Assembly (NCBI RefSeq): GCF_036884295.1
Contig: NZ_CP145608.1
Coordinates: forward strand, 434,001-498,000
Length of the DNA stretch: 64,000 nt
Origin: Brochothrix thermosphacta DSM 20171 = FSL F6-1036
GTDB taxonomy: Bacteria > Bacillota > Bacilli > Lactobacillales > Listeriaceae
Reading direction: 5' to 3'
The notes under the pieces were generated by a model that did not search any database, was not told where the DNA came from, and saw nothing but the letters and a program-made list of their open reading frames with translations. Positions within the stretch are counted from its first letter, which is position 1; each line of letters starts with the position of its first letter. Positions 19,391 to 28,313 of the stretch are shown here, one piece after another. The translations under genes were made by a program, and so were the position numbers.

Positions 19391-20515
19391 TTATTTTTTA
19401 ATCAGGCGTTTTAATAAGGGTGGGGTAACAAGTGTTGTTACAATCACCGCAATAATAATAGGTGTGAAATATGCTTGTGAAATTATTCCAGCGGAAAGCC
19501 CGATTGATGCTGTTATCAAAGCAACTTCTCCCCTTGAAATCATGGCAGCACCGATAATCAAAGAGCCCCGCGTATCAAACCCTGTTAAACGGGCACCGAT
19601 TGCTGATCCAATTAATTTAGTTGCAATAGCTACAATAGATAAGACAATAACAAGTAGCCAATGTTCAGCTAGTCCAGTGAAATTGACGGAAAGCCCAATT
19701 CCTGCAAAGAACACCGGTACAAAAAGTGTGAAGATAGCAGGCGCGAATTCTTCTTCGAAGGCATCTTTTTTAGGCATGCTTGAAAGAGAGAGGCCTGCAA
19801 TGAAAGCACCGATAATATTGCTTATGCCCATTGCATCAGCAAAGTAAGCATAACTCAAACATAGTAGAATACCGAAGACTAATAAGGCTTGTGTTGATTT
19901 TATAAAGCGTTTTGTAATGAATGGTACGACTTTCCAACTCAAGGCGATAATAACGACGAAGAAGATGACTTGTTTAAGTAAAACCATTGAAAGGCTCACA
20001 TCATCCGCGACAGTTAAACTCAGCATGATGGCTAATCCCATCATAACGACGATATCATCAACGACAGCAGCACCTAAAACGGTAATGCTCTCACGACTTT
20101 GTAAAACATTCAATTCACGGAACGTCTGTACAGAGATACTAACCGATGTCGCTGAAAAAACAATACCGATAAAGAGTGAGGCAATCATTCCAAGTCCCAT
20201 AAAATGCCCAACCAAGTAACCACCGATAAAGGGTACAAAAATGCCCATTAAAGCAACTGCAATGGCAGGTTTTTTATTGTCACGTAGGTCTTTCATGTTT
20301 GTTTCTAAACCAGCAAAGAACATTAGGAAAATAACACCTAATTCACTGAAAATTTCTAATGTATGTGTAAATTCAATCCAACCGAGTATCGCAGGTCCGA
20401 TTAAAATACCGACTAGAATCTCACCTAAAACGCGTGGTTGACCCAAACGTTGTGAAAGGTAGCCCGCACTTTTTGTTGCAAAAATAATTAAAGCTAATTG
20501 CCATAATAACGTCAA
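19391..20515 (-). CDS. CPA2-family cation:proton antiporter (KefB/NapA-like)
   Basis: 374 residues, about 11-12 membrane helices, no C-terminal RCK/TrkA-N domain. Family features: GYLSQRLGQPRVLGEILVG at the N-terminus, the inverted-repeat helix with ISRGEVALI near the C-terminus and AVVDDIVVM (the ion-binding Asp pair of CPA2). It exchanges Na+ or K+ for H+ across the plasma membrane. Start is TTG with GAGGAGG 8 bp upstream. It is codirectional with the upstream ABC exporter, and a Rho-independent terminator ends only about 18 bp before its start, so expression may depend on read-through. Confidence 0.88.
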   Translation of the reverse strand: MTLLWQLALIIFATKSAGYLSQRLGQPRVLGEILVGILIGPAILGWIEFTHTLEIFSELGVIFLMFFAGLETNMKDLRDNKKPAIAVALMGIFVPFIGGYLVGHFMGLGMIASLFIGIVFSATSVSISVQTFRELNVLQSRESITVLGAAVVDDIVVMMGLAIMLSLTVADDVSLSMVLLKQVIFFVVIIALSWKVVPFITKRFIKSTQALLVFGILLCLSYAYFADAMGISNIIGAFIAGLSLSSMPKKDAFEEEFAPAIFTLFVPVFFAGIGLSVNFTGLAEHWLLVIVLSIVAIATKLIGSAIGARLTGFDTRGSLIIGAAMISRGEVALITASIGLSAGIISQAYFTPIIIAVIVTTLVTPPLLKRLIKK

Positions 20516-20533
20516 TAGATTTCCTCCTCAAGA

Positions 20534-20559
20534 CAAAAAAAGCCCGTCAATGACAGGCT
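20534..20559 (-). terminator. Terminator immediately upstream of antiporter gene
   Basis: On the minus strand AGCCTGTCA pairs with TGACGGGCT with one wobble, followed by T7. It ends the ABC exporter transcript or attenuates the antiporter, whose ribosome site begins about 10 nt later. A TATACT box lies near 20600 on the minus strand. Confidence 0.75.
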
Positions 20560-20617
20560 CCTCCGGTTTTTTTCGTATTTTTTTAACACTTCTATTACAG
20601 TATAACATAGTTTTTAA

Positions 20618-21406
20618 TTAACTGAGTGCAACATCTCTTCGATTGAATACTAATTGCGAAATGATATAAAACAGAACGATGTAACAGCAGAGCGCGATGA
20701 TCATTTCAGTAGCAGATAATTGATAATCTAAAAACTGAGCGCTTTTTGGTAACACGGCTTCTTTTATGTTCAATGTGTTGAAAGGGTTCCAACGTAACCA
20801 GTGATACTTTTGCATAACTATGGTCGAAATAGCATTCAGTATACTAGACGAGAATAAAATAGCTGTTCCGAGTCCGACTGCCAAGGCTTGCGAACGAAAC
20901 GAAGCTGAGATAAAGACTGAAATCATAATATAGAAGATCATTAGAAGAAGGTTTGCACTAATTGTTCGAAGTGCTAAGCCCATTGCTGATACAGAAACGG
21001 TACTGCTCATATTAGCTAACAGATCCACATTGTCGAAAAAGACAAGTGTTCCTAAGTATGACGAAGCAAACAATAAGAGAGATAATACGATAGCCATTAC
21101 AAAGGTAGTGATGATTTTTGAAAGCATAATTTGAGTGCGACTGTATGGACGTATTAATAAAAATTTAATCGTTCCTTGACTGAATTCAGTTGCAACAATT
21201 GTACTTGCTACAATAACAATGAATAAGTTGATGAACGATGTTTGTCCGCCAAGTGTAGAAAAATAATCTGCGCCGCCAGGGACTATTTCAAATCGTTTAC
21301 TAAGGTAAGCAAAACCAAAACCGAAAATAAATGTAAGGAGAATGAAAACCAAGGTTGATTTTCGATACCATAATTTTGCAATTTCATTTTGAATTAAAGC
21401 ATACAT
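20618..21406 (-). CDS. ABC-2 type exporter permease
   Basis: About 262 residues with six membrane helices (first at about 20-38, last at about 235-252). The layout is that of BcrB/NosY-like ABC-2 permeases, including the cytoplasmic segment EFSQGTIKFLLIRPYSR before helix 3. ATG at 21404-21406 is preferred to TTG at 21412 because GGAGG lies 9 bp upstream. It begins 2 bp after the ATPase stop, so the two form one exporter. Substrate is unknown; bacitracin-like peptides, lipids or drugs are possible. Confidence 0.88.
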   Translation of the reverse strand: MYALIQNEIAKLWYRKSTLVFILLTFIFGFGFAYLSKRFEIVPGGADYFSTLGGQTSFINLFIVIVASTIVATEFSQGTIKFLLIRPYSRTQIMLSKIITTFVMAIVLSLLLFASSYLGTLVFFDNVDLLANMSSTVSVSAMGLALRTISANLLLMIFYIMISVFISASFRSQALAVGLGTAILFSSSILNAISTIVMQKYHWLRWNPFNTLNIKEAVLPKSAQFLDYQLSATEMIIALCCYIVLFYIISQLVFNRRDVALS

Positions 21407-21408
21407 TA

Positions 21409-22326
21409 TCAATGGCCTCCTTTATGGTTGGTTAATTTAATAAAGTTATCTTCAAGTGATTCACGATGATGCTCTAGCGTAATGATGTCAATATTATCGT
21501 TAACAAGCGTGCGAATAATTTCTGCTAAAGAAGTTGATTTCAAAGTAACGACCAGTTCTGAACCAACAATCTCAGACACGTAATCAAGTGTTTCTAATGA
21601 TAATTTGGCTGAGTGGTTGTCATTTGTTGTTAAACGAACAGTTTGAGTAGTTGCTAGCATTGAGTCAAGTGATTCATCTTTAATAATGACGCCATTTTCT
21701 AACACTAACAGACGAGTACAAATTTGTTCTATTTCATTCAATAGGTGACTTGAGATAAGGATCCCTACGTTTGAAGTCTGAGCAAGTTCTTTCAATAATT
21801 CTCGAAACTCACGAACCCCCTGTGGATCTAAACCGTTAGTTGGTTCATCTAAAATTAATACTGATGGATTGTGCAAAATAGCTTGGGCAACACCAAGACG
21901 TTGACGCATACCCAATGAATAAGTTTTTACTTTATTATGGATACTGTCTGTTAAATGAACTTTTTCAATAATCGCATCCAGTTCATCAGTTGTCACCTCG
22001 TAATCTGATAAACGAAGGAATTGCTGCAAGTTTTGATACCCAGTCATATAATTATAAAATTCAGGATTTTCAATAATTGCTCCAATATGTTTCAAATAAT
22101 CACGATTTGTATGTCGTACTGTTTCACCTAAAACAACAATCGATCCGCTGGTGGGAAAAGTTAAGCCTACAATTTGACGCATAATTGTTGTTTTACCAGA
22201 ACCATTTGGACCTAATAGACCTAATATTTCGCCTTTTTGCAATGAAAAATTAACATCTTTTACAAGGTCCTTACGTTTAATACGTTTTGTGATGTTATCT
22301 AAAGATAGTACTGTGTTTGAGTCCAA
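21409..22326 (-). CDS. ABC exporter ATPase, BcrA-like
   Basis: 305 residues. Walker A LGPNGSGKTT, ABC signature YSLGMRQRLGVAQAIL, Walker B VLILDEPTNGLDP and switch His (ISSHLLNEIEQI) place it in the DrrA/BcrA ABC-2 ATPase group. The C-terminal ~90 residues form the regulatory extension usual there. TTG start. A TGATAAT inverted repeat at 22378-22395 overlaps the probable promoter. It powers the permease at 20618-21406. Confidence 0.9.
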   Translation of the reverse strand: MDSNTVLSLDNITKRIKRKDLVKDVNFSLQKGEILGLLGPNGSGKTTIMRQIVGLTFPTSGSIVVLGETVRHTNRDYLKHIGAIIENPEFYNYMTGYQNLQQFLRLSDYEVTTDELDAIIEKVHLTDSIHNKVKTYSLGMRQRLGVAQAILHNPSVLILDEPTNGLDPQGVREFRELLKELAQTSNVGILISSHLLNEIEQICTRLLVLENGVIIKDESLDSMLATTQTVRLTTNDNHSAKLSLETLDYVSEIVGSELVVTLKSTSLAEIIRTLVNDNIDIITLEHHRESLEDNFIKLTNHKGGH

Positions 22327-22377
22327 TTAAATCACCGCCTATGTCTGTATAGTCTCTATTTAAATTAAATACCCTAT

Positions 22378-22395
22378 ATGATAATAAATTATCAT
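22378..22395. promoter_or_regulatory. TGATAAT inverted repeat with 2-bp spacer
   Basis: ATGATAAT-AA-ATTATCAT, a perfect 8-2-8 inverted repeat. On the minus strand it overlaps GATAAT, which stands 16 bp after TTGCAT, a plausible promoter of the ABC exporter. It resembles the Fur core but with wrong spacing. Confidence 0.45.
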
Positions 22396-22723
22396 TTTTA
22401 ATGTGATAAATGCAATTGATATCTATTGTAGAGATACTTCATCTAAAAGGCAACGATTTTGTTGTGACAAAAATAAAAGCTGTTTTTATAAAAAACTATT
22501 AATGTGAAAAAAGGAGGCTTTTTAAAGGAATACGTCTTTTTTTAATTAAATCAACAGTTAATGGAGGAGATTTTTAAAAAGGAATGAAAACAATTTTGAA
22601 AATGCGACTAAAAGGCATAATTGTTCCATACATATTATGTGCAATTGCAATATGTCAATGCTATATTATAAAGATACTATGCCAAATTGGGGCGATAGAA
22701 AACAGAACGAGAAGGAGAGAATT
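22396..22723 (+). promoter_or_regulatory. Leader/promoter region of RND exporter
   Basis: Non-coding and AT-rich. The best promoter for the RND gene is TTGCAA (22645-22650), 16 bp, TATAAA (22667-22672), overlapping the palindrome TGCAATTGCA at 22640-22649. Earlier there are two purine-rich GGAGG runs (22512-22516 and 22563-22567) without usable frames after them. Confidence 0.5.
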
Positions 22724-25700
22724 ATGAAAAGCACTGTTAATTTTGTTTTGCGTAACAAACTAGCAATTTGGATTATGACAATTATTATTGCTGGAGCAGG
22801 AATATATTCGGGTATGAAAATGAAAATGGAAACAATGCCTGATATTTCGATTCCAATCATCTCAGTATCGACAACGTATCCTGGTGCAACACCAGAACAA
22901 GTTGCAAATGATGTTTCGATACCTGTAGAAAATGCAGTTGAGTCATTAAAAGGTGTTAAGACAGTAACGTCAACATCTTATCAAAACATGTCCTCTTTAC
23001 AGATTGAATACAATTATGGAGCGGATATGAAAGAAGCTCAAGAGAGCGTTAAGGAAGTCATTGAAAAATTAGAATTACCAGAAACGACTACTAAACCAGT
23101 CGTTGACCGAGTATCGATCAATGCGTTCCCAGTTATTGCATTAAGCGTATCGAATAAAGATCAATCCATTGCAGAATTAACTGATACTGTAGAAAATAAT
23201 ATTATTGGTGATATTCAAGGTATTGATGGTGTAGGTTCTGCAACAGCTACTGGTCAACAAGTTGATAAAGTTAAGTTGACTTATAATCAAGCTAAAATGG
23301 CTAAACTTGGTTTGACTGAAGACGCGGTTGCACAAGTTATAAAAGCAAGCGATTTGAAAATGCCATTAGGTATTTTTAACTTCGAAAAATCACAAGAATC
23401 TGTTGTGGTGGATGGAAAAGCAACAACCATTAAAGAGTTAGAAAACGTGGAGATTCCAACTGTAAACCCTGATCCTGAAAAAGCGGCAGCAGCAATTGCG
23501 GCAGGTGAACCTCTCAGCGTTAAATTAAAAGATATCGCTTCTATCAAAAAAGTAGGTGAAGTTGAATCAATTTCACGTACAAATGGCCAAGATGCGATTG
23601 CAATTCAAGTCGTTAAGGGACAAGACGCTAATACCGTAGATGTCGTTAACGCAGTTAAGGATAAAGTGAAGTCATATGAAGATCGTTATGATGTTAAGAT
23701 TGATGTTACCTTAGATCAAGGTGAACCAATTGAAGCATCAGTTAAAACAATGGTTGATAAAGCCCTATTTGGTGCTTTGTTCGCAGTTATCATTATTTTG
23801 ATTTTCTTACGTAACTTCCGTTCAACAATAATTTCAATTGTTTCTATCCCGATGTCGTTATTAATGGGTGTGATTGTTCTTAAACAAATGGACATTACCC
23901 TTAACATGATGACGCTGGGTGCGATGACGGTTGCGATTGGTCGTGTAATTGATGACTCGATTGTTGTTGTTGAAAATATATACCGTCGAATGCATTTACC
24001 TGATGAAAAATTAAAAGGTAAAGCTCTAATTCGTGAAGCAACATTAGAAATGTTCCGACCAATTATGTCATCTACTTTAGTAACTGTGGCAGTATTCGTT
24101 CCACTAGGTTTGGTGAGTGGTATGGTTGGTGAGTTATTCTTACCATTTGCGTTAACCATTGCTTTTGCTTTAGTAGGATCATTAATTATTGCGGTAACGA
24201 TTGTTCCAGTGCTATCACATACATTGTTCAAAAAAGAGCTGAATGGTCAAAAACCAGTTAAAAAACAAGTCGAAGAACACGGTAAAATGGCTATTGGTTA
24301 TACGCGTATTCTAAAATGGGTACTTAACCATAAGTGGATTACATCGTTAATTACACTAGCGGCTTTAATCGGAAGTTTAGCATTAACACCACTCGTTGGC
24401 TTTAGTTTTATGCCTGATGATGAACAAAAATTAATGTACGTTACTTACACACCAAAAGCAGGTCAAACTGATGCAGATGTTGCGAAAGATGTTAAAAAAG
24501 TTGAGAAACTTTTCATGGATCGTAAAGATGTTAAAATGACACAGCTTTCAACAGGGGGCGCAAACCCAATGATGGGCGGATCAGGTAATGGTTCGTTAAT
24601 GTATGTAACATTTGATGATGATGTGAAAAACTTTGATTCAATAAAAGATAAAGTACTTAATCAAATTGAAGGCTTTAAACAAGCGGGTGAATGGAAGTCA
24701 CAAGATTTCACTATGACTTCAAATAGTGAGTTAAGTTATTCCGTTTATGGTAATAGTGAGAAAGAAATTAGTGGCACAGTGAAAGACATTGAAAAAATCA
24801 TGAATGAACGAAAAGATATGAAAAATGTAACTTCTTCATTAACAGAAACATATGAAGAACATACACTTAAAATTGATGGTGATAAAGTTTCAGCATTAGG
24901 ATTATCAACAGCTCAAATTGGGCAAGCGATCAACCCTAATAAGCAAGCAACTGTATTAACAACAGTTAAAAAAGGTGATAAAGACATCGATGTTGAAGTT
25001 CAAAGTAGTGTGAAAGCGCCTGATAACTTTAAAGATGTCTTAAAAGAAAAAATTAAAACACCGACAGGTCAAGAAGTTGCATTATCAGAGCTTGTAAAAG
25101 TTGAAAATGGCACAACAGCTAACTCTGTTAGCCGTAGTGAAGGTAAAGTCTTCGCAACTGTTAAAGGTAAAATAACAGATAAAGATATTTCAAAAGCTTC
25201 TTCAGCTGTACAAAAGAAAATTGATAAATTAGAGACACCTAAATCAATTGATATTAGTTCAGGTGGTGCGACTGAGGATATGGCAGATGCCTTTAGCCAA
25301 CTTGGATTAGCGATGGTTGCAGCAATTGCGATTGTTTATCTTATCCTTGTTATCACATTCGGTGAAGGTCTTGCACCGTTTGCAATTCTCTTCTCATTAC
25401 CATTGACTGTTATTGGTTCTATCGTTGCACTACTGATTGCTAGAGAACCAATTGATGTGTCAACAATGATTGGATTATTGATGTTAATCGGTATTGTCGT
25501 CACGAATGCGATTGTACTCGTCGATCGGATTATCCATAAAGAACATGAAGGAATGCCGATGCGAGAAGCGATTCTTGAAGCAGGGGCAACGCGTTTACGT
25601 CCAATCCTAATGACAGCCATTGCAACAATTGGCGCTTTAATTCCACTTGCGATTGGAGCAGAAGGCAGTGGTTTAATTTCTAAAGGTTTGGGAGTAACTG

Positions 25701-25810
25701 TAATTGGTGGGCTCATTAGTTCAACACTTCTAACATTAGTTATTGTTCCATTGATGTATGAGGCACTATCAAAATTATTAAAGAAAAAACGTAATAAAAC
25801 AGTCGAATAA
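22724..25810 (+). CDS. RND-family efflux transporter, SwrC/AcrB-like
   Basis: 1028 residues from ATG 22724, preceded by GAAGGAGAGA; longer frame starts have no ribosome site. Architecture is that of HAE-type RND pumps: helix 1 (about 14-31), large extracytoplasmic loop, helices 2-6 with VIDDSIVVVENIYRR, second loop, helices 7-12 with MIGLLMLIGIVVTNAIVLVD. Proton-relay Asp residues in the central helix are present. Gram-positive members such as B. subtilis SwrC export surfactants and lipids. There is no membrane-fusion protein gene nearby, as is usual for Gram-positive RND proteins. Monocistronic; terminator follows. Confidence 0.92.
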   Translation: MKSTVNFVLRNKLAIWIMTIIIAGAGIYSGMKMKMETMPDISIPIISVSTTYPGATPEQVANDVSIPVENAVESLKGVKTVTSTSYQNMSSLQIEYNYGADMKEAQESVKEVIEKLELPETTTKPVVDRVSINAFPVIALSVSNKDQSIAELTDTVENNIIGDIQGIDGVGSATATGQQVDKVKLTYNQAKMAKLGLTEDAVAQVIKASDLKMPLGIFNFEKSQESVVVDGKATTIKELENVEIPTVNPDPEKAAAAIAAGEPLSVKLKDIASIKKVGEVESISRTNGQDAIAIQVVKGQDANTVDVVNAVKDKVKSYEDRYDVKIDVTLDQGEPIEASVKTMVDKALFGALFAVIIILIFLRNFRSTIISIVSIPMSLLMGVIVLKQMDITLNMMTLGAMTVAIGRVIDDSIVVVENIYRRMHLPDEKLKGKALIREATLEMFRPIMSSTLVTVAVFVPLGLVSGMVGELFLPFALTIAFALVGSLIIAVTIVPVLSHTLFKKELNGQKPVKKQVEEHGKMAIGYTRILKWVLNHKWITSLITLAALIGSLALTPLVGFSFMPDDEQKLMYVTYTPKAGQTDADVAKDVKKVEKLFMDRKDVKMTQLSTGGANPMMGGSGNGSLMYVTFDDDVKNFDSIKDKVLNQIEGFKQAGEWKSQDFTMTSNSELSYSVYGNSEKEISGTVKDIEKIMNERKDMKNVTSSLTETYEEHTLKIDGDKVSALGLSTAQIGQAINPNKQATVLTTVKKGDKDIDVEVQSSVKAPDNFKDVLKEKIKTPTGQEVALSELVKVENGTTANSVSRSEGKVFATVKGKITDKDISKASSAVQKKIDKLETPKSIDISSGGATEDMADAFSQLGLAMVAAIAIVYLILVITFGEGLAPFAILFSLPLTVIGSIVALLIAREPIDVSTMIGLLMLIGIVVTNAIVLVDRIIHKEHEGMPMREAILEAGATRLRPILMTAIATIGALIPLAIGAEGSGLISKGLGVTVIGGLISSTLLTLVIVPLMYEALSKLLKKKRNKTVE

Positions 25811-25837
25811 CTGACTAGAGGATGACAAACCAAATCT

Positions 25838-25879
25838 CACTTCCTATTAAATCAACGTTGTTGAATTTAATGGGAGGTG
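25838..25879 (+). terminator. Rho-independent terminator
   Basis: CACTTCCTATTAAAT...AAC pairs with GTT...ATTTAATGGGAGGTG around a tight loop, then T5. Confidence 0.75.
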
Positions 25880-25985
25880 TTTTTAAATTAAAAGCACAAA
25901 AAATAACAGTATCAAAAGGTTGATTAAGAAATTTAAAAGTGTTTTTGTTATACTTAAAGTATATATTGTAAGAGGGGGAAAGCTA

Positions 25986-27128
25986 ATGCCGAGTCGGTCA
26001 GAATATCGTGAAGATAAGCAACAACAAAAAAAACGTAAAAATAAAAAGCAACTGATCATAGTAGTTAGCATTTTGGCTGCACTATTCTTAATATATGTAG
26101 GTGCTCTAAAATATCAAGAGTACGCTTCAGCCAAAGAAGAAAAGCAAAAGCACACGGCGTTTAGTAAGAGTGAACAAGGATTAGAGAAAAGTGCCACACA
26201 AGCCATTGCGTCACTTTATTCAGAAGAAGAACCAGCTTTCTTAAAAAAAGATCTTAAGGAAGATGAAATCAAAGAAGCACAATTAAAAGTAGCGAAAGTG
26301 AAAAATGAAAGTACTCAAGAGAAATTAGCAACCAAATTACGTACGGTCGAATCGATGTTCACCATTCAGAGCAGCTTGAATGGCATCTTTACAACTGAAG
26401 TCATTAATGGCGACAGCACTGCCAGAGTAACGGATGCTATCTTAGATGATGACGTGAAGCCTGAATCAATTGCAACGGTTGAAAAAGCATTGGCAGAATT
26501 GCGTTTGGATAATGAATGGATGATAAGAACAAAAGCATTAACTGAAGAGGCACAAAAACAATCCTCGGCAAATGAGACGATTCTAGATGTACTTGCTAAG
26601 CAAAAAGATTTGGTCGGACTTTCGGAGCGTCGCAGTAACTATGAGGAAGCAAAAGAATTACTTAAAGAGATAAAAAATAAAGATTTACATAAGAAATATG
26701 AGGCGCAATTAGCTAAAATAGAAACGATATTGGCAATGGACGAAAAGAAAGAGCAAATTAGAGTTGAAGCTGAGGAAAAACTCCGTGAACAAGAAGCTGC
26801 TCTAGCTGAACAAAAAGCACGTGAAGAAGCGGCTGCTTTAGCAGAGCAAAAAGCACGCGAACAAGCAAATGCGGCAGAAGCTGCTGTTGAAGCTAAAAAA
26901 GCAGACGAAGCTAAGAAGGCGGACGACGACAAACAAGCAGCGGAAGCTAAGAAGGCAGAAGACGACAAAAAGGCAGCAGAAGCTAAGAAAGCAGAAGACG
27001 ATAAAAAAGCAGCAGAAGCTAAGCAGGCAGAAGAAGACAAAAAAGCAGCAGAAGCTAAGCAGGCAGAAGAAGACAAAAAAGCAGACGAAGCTAAGCAGGC
27101 GGAAGATGCAAAAAAAGATAAAGATTAA
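25986..27128 (+). CDS. Membrane protein with Lys/Ala/Glu coiled-coil repeats (toxin-anchoring-like MapZ/TolA-like layout)
   Basis: 380 residues from ATG 25986 (GAGGGGG upstream). Short very basic cytoplasmic N-terminus (QQQKKRKNKKQ), one membrane helix (about residues 22-39, LIIVVSILAALFLIYVGAL), then a long hydrophilic extracytoplasmic region predicted to be helical. The last ~110 residues are almost only Lys, Ala, Glu, Asp and Gln; 11-residue units such as KAEDDKKAAEA repeat about six times. The layout resembles TolA-like or LysM-less cell-envelope spacers. No enzymatic domain is seen. The name is descriptive; I do not recognise an orthologue. The repeats may vary in number between strains. 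Confidence 0.75.
   Translation: MPSRSEYREDKQQQKKRKNKKQLIIVVSILAALFLIYVGALKYQEYASAKEEKQKHTAFSKSEQGLEKSATQAIASLYSEEEPAFLKKDLKEDEIKEAQLKVAKVKNESTQEKLATKLRTVESMFTIQSSLNGIFTTEVINGDSTARVTDAILDDDVKPESIATVEKALAELRLDNEWMIRTKALTEEAQKQSSANETILDVLAKQKDLVGLSERRSNYEEAKELLKEIKNKDLHKKYEAQLAKIETILAMDEKKEQIRVEAEEKLREQEAALAEQKAREEAAALAEQKAREQANAAEAAVEAKKADEAKKADDDKQAAEAKKAEDDKKAAEAKKAEDDKKAAEAKQAEEDKKAAEAKQAEEDKKADEAKQAEDAKKDKD
26886..27118 (+). repeat. Tandem coding repeats, 33-bp unit
   Basis: Imperfect direct repeats encoding (K/Q)A(E/D)(D/E)DKKAAEA units inside the preceding gene. Adjacent units differ mainly at third positions or by AAG/CAG exchange, so slippage or recombination could change copy number. 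Confidence 0.85.
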
Positions 27129-27131
27129 TCA

Positions 27132-27164
27132 GAGGAGCACACGTTATAAAGAGCGTGTGCTCTT
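27132..27164 (+). terminator. Hairpin after repeat-protein gene
   Basis: GAGCACACG/CGTGTGCTC stem with the loop TTATAAAGAG; the loop and 3' arm resemble the terminator at 27358-27391, suggesting a duplicated element. The T run is poor. Confidence 0.55.
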
Positions 27165-27258
27165 AGATTATAGAAAAAGCAAGATGAAAATTGTTTACCT
27201 TCGACAACTTATGTCAGATGATTTTCTGGAAAATGAGCAGACTTAAGAGAAATGCTGA

Positions 27259-27393
27259 TATAATAGGCACGCTGAGCGAATAATGGTGCGCGTATTAGAA
27301 TACGCAATCTTGAATGAGCGAGGTGTAACGACTTAGATGAGTATTTGTCTTAAGACTGAGGCACGCGTTATAAAGAGCGTGTGCCTCTTTTTA
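27259..27393 (+). ncRNA. Probable small RNA or leader with terminator
   Basis: An extended -10 (TGATATAAT, TATAAT at 27259-27264) opens a non-coding stretch with a hairpin (GCGTATT/AATACGC near 27301-27316) and ends in a strong terminator (GAGGCACGC/GCGTGTGCCTC, T5, about 27358-27391). The octamer AGGCACGC occurs both at the 5' end (about 27265) and in the terminator 5' arm (about 27360), so two alternative pairings with the terminator 3' arm exist. It may be an independent sRNA or a regulated leader of the S66 peptidase gene. It does not match a riboswitch I know. Confidence 0.5.
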
Positions 27394-27464
27394 TTAAGGA
27401 TTACAAAAGTGAGTTGAAATGATAGGATAGGATAACAGTAAATAATAGATAGGGGTGTTGAACC

Positions 27465-28313
27465 ATGTTAGTAAAAGGAGATAGTATTGGTTTAATTGCG
27501 TGTTCGAATGCGAGACCCTCACGTTATGAAGAAAAAATAAAAAACGTTGAGGGTTTTATAACAGCGCTAGGCATAAATATTGTGAGAGCGGAGACATTAT
27601 TAGAAACAGACGAAAAAACAACTTCAGCGCCTCAAGCACGTGCTTTAGAATTGCACAAGTTGTATGACAATGAAAAAATTAAGTTGATTTTTGATATTTC
27701 AGGTGGAGATTTAGCGAACCAAATACTGCCATTTCTCGATTTTGAACGTATAACAGCAGCAAATAAACCCTTTGTTGGATTGAGTGATTTAACTACGGTA
27801 TTGAATGCTGTCTTACAGCAAACGAATCAAAAAAATTACTATTTTCAACTAATGACGCTTGCGGGTACAAAAGCAGTGGAACAGCAAAATTTCTTTAAAG
27901 AGTATTTTGTTGAGGGGCATGAAACAATTATAGAAACAAGAGGTTTAACTGATTTTAAGGAAATAGTTGGGAAAATGTATGGAGGGAATATCCGTTGCTT
28001 ATTGAAGCTAGCTGGGACTTCTTTTTGGCCAGAATTCAAAGGGCATATCATTCTCTTGGAAGGTTTTTCGGGCAGCTATGAACGCAATGCCAGTTATATA
28101 GCACAATTACAGCAACTTGGTGTCTTTACTGACTGTATAGGGATTGTGTTAGGAACATTTACAGAATTGGATCAAAAAAATACGACGTTAATCGAGTCCT
28201 TGATTTTAGCAGCAGTTCCGGATGATTTACCAGTGGCCAGAACGTCAGAAGTGGGCCATGGTGATGACGGGAAGGCGATCATATTAGGTCACACCATTAC
28301 AATTAGAGGGTAG
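27465..28313 (+). CDS. S66-family peptidase (LD-carboxypeptidase/MccF-like)
   Basis: 282 residues. The S66 fold is evident from DSIGLIACSNA at the N-terminus, the nucleophile elbow PFVGLSDLTTVLNA (catalytic Ser about 109), KMYGGNIRCLLKLAGT in the middle, and the C-terminal Glu/His region ending EVGHGDDGKAIILG. Members either cleave L,D-peptide bonds in murein recycling (LdcA) or inactivate microcin C7-like nucleotide peptides (MccF). The sequence alone does not separate the two. No signal peptide, so cytosolic. It follows the probable regulatory RNA and overlaps the convergent gene 28303-28602 by 11 bp. Confidence 0.82.
   Translation: MLVKGDSIGLIACSNARPSRYEEKIKNVEGFITALGINIVRAETLLETDEKTTSAPQARALELHKLYDNEKIKLIFDISGGDLANQILPFLDFERITAANKPFVGLSDLTTVLNAVLQQTNQKNYYFQLMTLAGTKAVEQQNFFKEYFVEGHETIIETRGLTDFKEIVGKMYGGNIRCLLKLAGTSFWPEFKGHIILLEGFSGSYERNASYIAQLQQLGVFTDCIGIVLGTFTELDQKNTTLIESLILAAVPDDLPVARTSEVGHGDDGKAIILGHTITIRG

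Noticed and set aside
26639-27076. A 145-codon minus-strand frame rich in Ser and Ala
   Set aside because: It is the exact antisense of the Lys/Ala repeat gene; composition is dictated by the repeats and no ribosome site precedes it.
26886-27118. Regular repeats resembling a CRISPR array
   Set aside because: Units are contiguous, in frame with a gene, and there are no unique spacers and no cas genes.
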